From the NCBI GenBank assembly GCA_947374705.1, contig CANCDA010000024.1:1-18552 (forward strand): a stretch of 18,552 nucleotides of DNA, given 5' to 3'. The translations under genes were made by a program, and so were the position numbers. Position 1 is the first letter of the stretch, and each line of letters starts with the position of its first letter. Positions 16,179 through 18,552 of the stretch are shown one piece after another. A model generated the notes under the pieces. That model saw only the letters and a list, made by a program, of their open reading frames with translations. It did not search any database and was not told where the DNA came from. Source of the DNA: Comamonadaceae bacterium. GTDB taxonomy: Bacteria; Pseudomonadota; Gammaproteobacteria; Burkholderiales; Burkholderiaceae_C.

Positions 16179-16390
16179 GAAGCGTCCTCCTACCCATTGG
16201 GGTTGACGCCCGATTTTTGATGCTTTGTGCCGGGATTTAAAGCTGGAAGTAGGGGGTGGAACGTGCGTGTAAGCAAGGTTTGATGCGGATGAAGCCGGCA
16301 TCGTTTCTGATGCGTTGCCATTTAACTTGCCCTTTAACTCAGTGAGGATGAGCGCAAAACCTTACACTAGCGGGTTAACCCCCAGCCCCC
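16179..16390. other. Intergenic region between divergent mgtC-like gene and ygiQ
   Basis: These 212 bases must hold both promoters. I see no convincing -35/-10 pair on either strand. Visible structure includes a perfect 10-bp palindrome GGGTTAACCC (16372-16381) ending 9 nt before the ygiQ ATG, a TTTAAC repeat at 16321 and 16333, and a GCATC/GATGC inverted pair around 16300-16315. Confidence 0.6.
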
Positions 16391-18552
16391 ATGAACGCCC
16401 CCATCGACGTCTCCTTCTTCGCCCGCGCCGCCAAGCCGCTGTCAAGCTACCGCCCTTACTGGGCCAAGCGCTTTGGCACGGCAGGCTTTCTGCCTATGAA
16501 CCGCGCCGAGATGGACAAGCTGGGCTGGGACAGTTGCGACATCATCATCGTCACTGGCGACGCCTATGTGGATCACCCCAGCTTTGGAATGGCGGTGATC
16601 GGGCGCATGCTGGAGTCGCAAGGTTTTCGCGTGGGCATCATTGCTCAGCCTGATTGGCAAAGCGCCGGCGCTTTCAAAGCCTTAGGCAAGCCGAACCTGT
16701 TCTGGGGTGTGACCTCGGGCAACATGGATTCGATGATCAACCGCTACACGGCGGATCGCAAAATCCGCAGCGACGACGCCTACACCCCTGGCGATATCGG
16801 TGGCAAACGCCCTGACCGCGCCGCCATCGTTTATAGCCAGCGCTGTCGCGAGGCCTATAACGACGTGCCCATCGTGCTGGGCGGTATTGAAGGCAGCTTG
16901 CGCCGCATTGCGCATTACGACTATTGGTCTGACAAAGTACGTCGCTCCGTGGTGGTGGACGCCAAGTGCGACCTGCTGCTCTACGGCAATGCCGAGCGTG
17001 CGATTGTCGAAATTGCCCATCGCTTGGCCGCCAAAGAGCCGGTGCAACACATCACCGATGTGCGCGGAACCGCCTTTGTTCGCCGCTCGGATGATGAAAC
17101 TGCCCAAGGCTGGTTCGAGATTGACTCCACCACCGTGGACGAGCCGGGCCGGGTGGAAACTCACATCAACCCCTACCAAACCACGGCAGAGCAGGCTGAG
17201 GCCCAGGGCCAGACTTGTTCCAAAGATGATGCTCCCGCCCAAGGTGCAACCAACACGGGCGCATCGACCATGGGCGCGGCCATCCAGCCCCTGACCTTCA
17301 TGCCCAACCCGGCCTTGTACGGCAAAGGCAGCGTCAAGGTTGCGCCAAGAGACCGCTCCGTCATCCGCCTGCCCAGCTTCGAGCAAGTCAAAGCCGACCC
17401 GGTGCTCTACGCCCACGCCAACCGCGTGCTGCACCTGGAGACCAACCCCGGCAATGCTCGTGCCCTGGTGCAAACGCACGGGGAGGGCGCAACCGCGCGT
17501 GACGTCTGGATCAACCCGCCACCGATTCCCTTGACCACCGCCGAGATGGACCTGGTGTTCGGCCTGCCCTATGCGCGCAGCCCGCACCCCACTTACGCGG
17601 ACGAGAACGGCAGCCATGACGGCGCCACCAAAATCCCGGCCTGGGAGATGATCCGTTTCAGCGTCAACATCATGCGTGGCTGCTTTGGCGGCTGCACGTT
17701 TTGCTCCATCACCGAACACGAGGGCCGCATCATCCAAAGCCGCTCTGAAGACTCCGTGATCCAGGAAATCGAGGACATCCGCGACAAGGTCAAGGGCTTC
17801 ACCGGCACTATTTCCGACCTGGGTGGCCCCACGGCCAATATGTACCGCCTGGACTGCAAAAGCCCCGAGATCGAGGCGGCCTGCCGCAAGCCGAGCTGCG
17901 TGTACCCCGGCATCTGCTCCAACCTGACCACCAACCACGACCCGCTCATCAAGATGTACCGGCGTGGCCGGGCGCTCAAGGGCATCAAGAAAATTTTGAT
18001 CGGCTCCGGCCTGCGCTACGACCTGGCCGTGCAAAGCCCCGAGTACGTCAAGGAACTGGTGCAACACCACGTCGGCGGCTACCTCAAAATCGCGCCCGAG
18101 CACACCGAAAGCGGCCCGCTCACCAAGATGATGAAGCCCGGCATCGGCAGCTATGACAAGTTCAAAACGCTGTTCGAGAAGTTCAGCGCCGAGGCCGGAA
18201 AAAAGCAATACCTGATTCCCTATTTCATCGCCGCCCACCCTGGCACCAGCGATGCAGACATGATGAACTTGGCCGTTTGGCTCAAGAAGAACGGTTTCCG
18301 CGCCGACCAGGTGCAAACCTTCTACCCCAGCCCGATGGCCACCGCCACCGCGATGTACCACAGCAACAAAAACCCGTTGCACAAAGTCACCCGCGACAGC
18401 GAAACCGTGGACATCGTGCGCGGTGATAAACGGCGACGCCTGCACAAGGCGTTTTTGCGCTACCACGATTCCAACAACTGGCCGCTGCTGCGTGAAGCCC
18501 TCAAAGCCATGGGCCGCTCCGATTTGATTGGCAACGGCAAGCAGCACTTGAT
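16391..18552 (+). CDS. ygiQ: YgiQ family radical SAM protein (partial, 3' end cut)
   Basis: This is a UPF0313/YgiQ protein of unknown substrate. 720 complete codons are present and the window ends before the stop; the family is usually about 740-780 aa. The N-terminal domain ([31 protein letters not shown]) is followed by the radical SAM domain, with the iron-sulfur motif CX3CX2C at Cys431, Cys435 and Cys438 in [33 protein letters not shown] and [12 protein letters not shown] follow. Residues about 265-305 form a low-complexity linker rich in Ala, Gly, Gln and Thr that E. coli YgiQ lacks. The ATG at 16391 matches the family N-terminus, although no Shine-Dalgarno is evident. The minus strand holds a long open frame that is a composition artefact. 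Confidence 0.95.
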   Translation, partial: MNAPIDVSFFARAAKPLSSYRPYWAKRFGTAGFLPMNRAEMDKLGWDSCDIIIVTGDAYVDHPSFGMAVIGRMLESQGFRVGIIAQPDWQSAGAFKALGKPNLFWGVTSGNMDSMINRYTADRKIRSDDAYTPGDIGGKRPDRAAIVYSQRCREAYNDVPIVLGGIEGSLRRIAHYDYWSDKVRRSVVVDAKCDLLLYGNAERAIVEIAHRLAAKEPVQHITDVRGTAFVRRSDDETAQGWFEIDSTTVDEPGRVETHINPYQTTAEQAEAQGQTCSKDDAPAQGATNTGASTMGAAIQPLTFMPNPALYGKGSVKVAPRDRSVIRLPSFEQVKADPVLYAHANRVLHLETNPGNARALVQTHGEGATARDVWINPPPIPLTTAEMDLVFGLPYARSPHPTYADENGSHDGATKIPAWEMIRFSVNIMRGCFGGCTFCSITEHEGRIIQSRSEDSVIQEIEDIRDKVKGFTGTISDLGGPTANMYRLDCKSPEIEAACRKPSCVYPGICSNLTTNHDPLIKMYRRGRALKGIKKILIGSGLRYDLAVQSPEYVKELVQHHVGGYLKIAPEHTESGPLTKMMKPGIGSYDKFKTLFEKFSAEAGKKQYLIPYFIAAHPGTSDADMMNLAVWLKKNGFRADQVQTFYPSPMATATAMYHSNKNPLHKVTRDSETVDIVRGDKRRRLHKAFLRYHDSNNWPLLREALKAMGRSDLIGNGKQHL

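Noticed and set aside
16179..16301. 41-codon upstream extension of the mgtC-like frame
   Set aside because: It is open but has no family match, and AGGAGG positions the ribosome at 16178.
16682..18547. 621-codon open frame on the minus strand opposite ygiQ
   Set aside because: The plus strand encodes a clear YgiQ protein with an iron-sulfur motif. The antisense frame has no recognisable domain and is biased in a way expected from GC-rich third positions.

Overview
The window looks like chromosomal DNA of a betaproteobacterium in the Burkholderiales, most likely a Comamonadaceae member of the Rhodoferax/Polaromonas kind. This is an inference from protein sequence flavour (CarA, FtsH, YhbY, RlmE), from GC-rich coding DNA, and from gene order. 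The backbone carA-carB-greA-yhbY(divergent)-rlmE-ftsH-folP-glmM is the order known from many gamma- and betaproteobacteria, so most of the window is conserved core genome. No transposase, integrase, tRNA, rRNA or CRISPR array was seen, and no gene-free stretch exceeds about 212 bases.

Region by region: (1) 1-6624, all on +: carA, an ORF6N-domain gene overlapping the end of carA by 8 nt, a membrane isoprenylcysteine-methyltransferase-like gene, carB, greA and a DUF4149 membrane protein. The ORF6N and methyltransferase genes split carAB, which is usually contiguous, and are visibly more AT-rich. (2) 6602-12223: yhbY on the minus strand diverging from rlmE, then ftsH behind a sigma-32-like promoter, a strong terminator, and the overlapping pair folP-glmM. 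(3) 12281-14813: a lipid-transport module with an MlaE-like permease, an MlaD-like MCE protein and a lipoprotein, but no ATPase gene. (4) 14815-16178, minus strand: an MgtC-family membrane protein followed by a 1-nt-overlapping DUF938 methyltransferase. (5) 16391 to the end: a YgiQ-family radical SAM protein cut by the window edge.

The genes serve arginine/pyrimidine precursor synthesis (CarAB), transcript cleavage (GreA), ribosome maturation (YhbY, RlmE), membrane protein quality control (FtsH), folate synthesis (FolP), cell-wall precursor synthesis (GlmM) and envelope lipid handling (MlaE/MlaD-like).

The most unusual signals are in small pieces of DNA rather than in a large new system. The ORF6N gene contains a perfect 12-bp-arm palindrome inside its coding sequence, with an 8-G tract two bases beyond it. 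A REP-like sequence encodes the start of a lipoprotein signal peptide. Two AT-rich segments inside the DUF4149 gene and folP resemble a dispersed repeat. The ORF6N insertion into carAB is the best candidate here for an undescribed system, but the evidence is limited to what the sequence shows.
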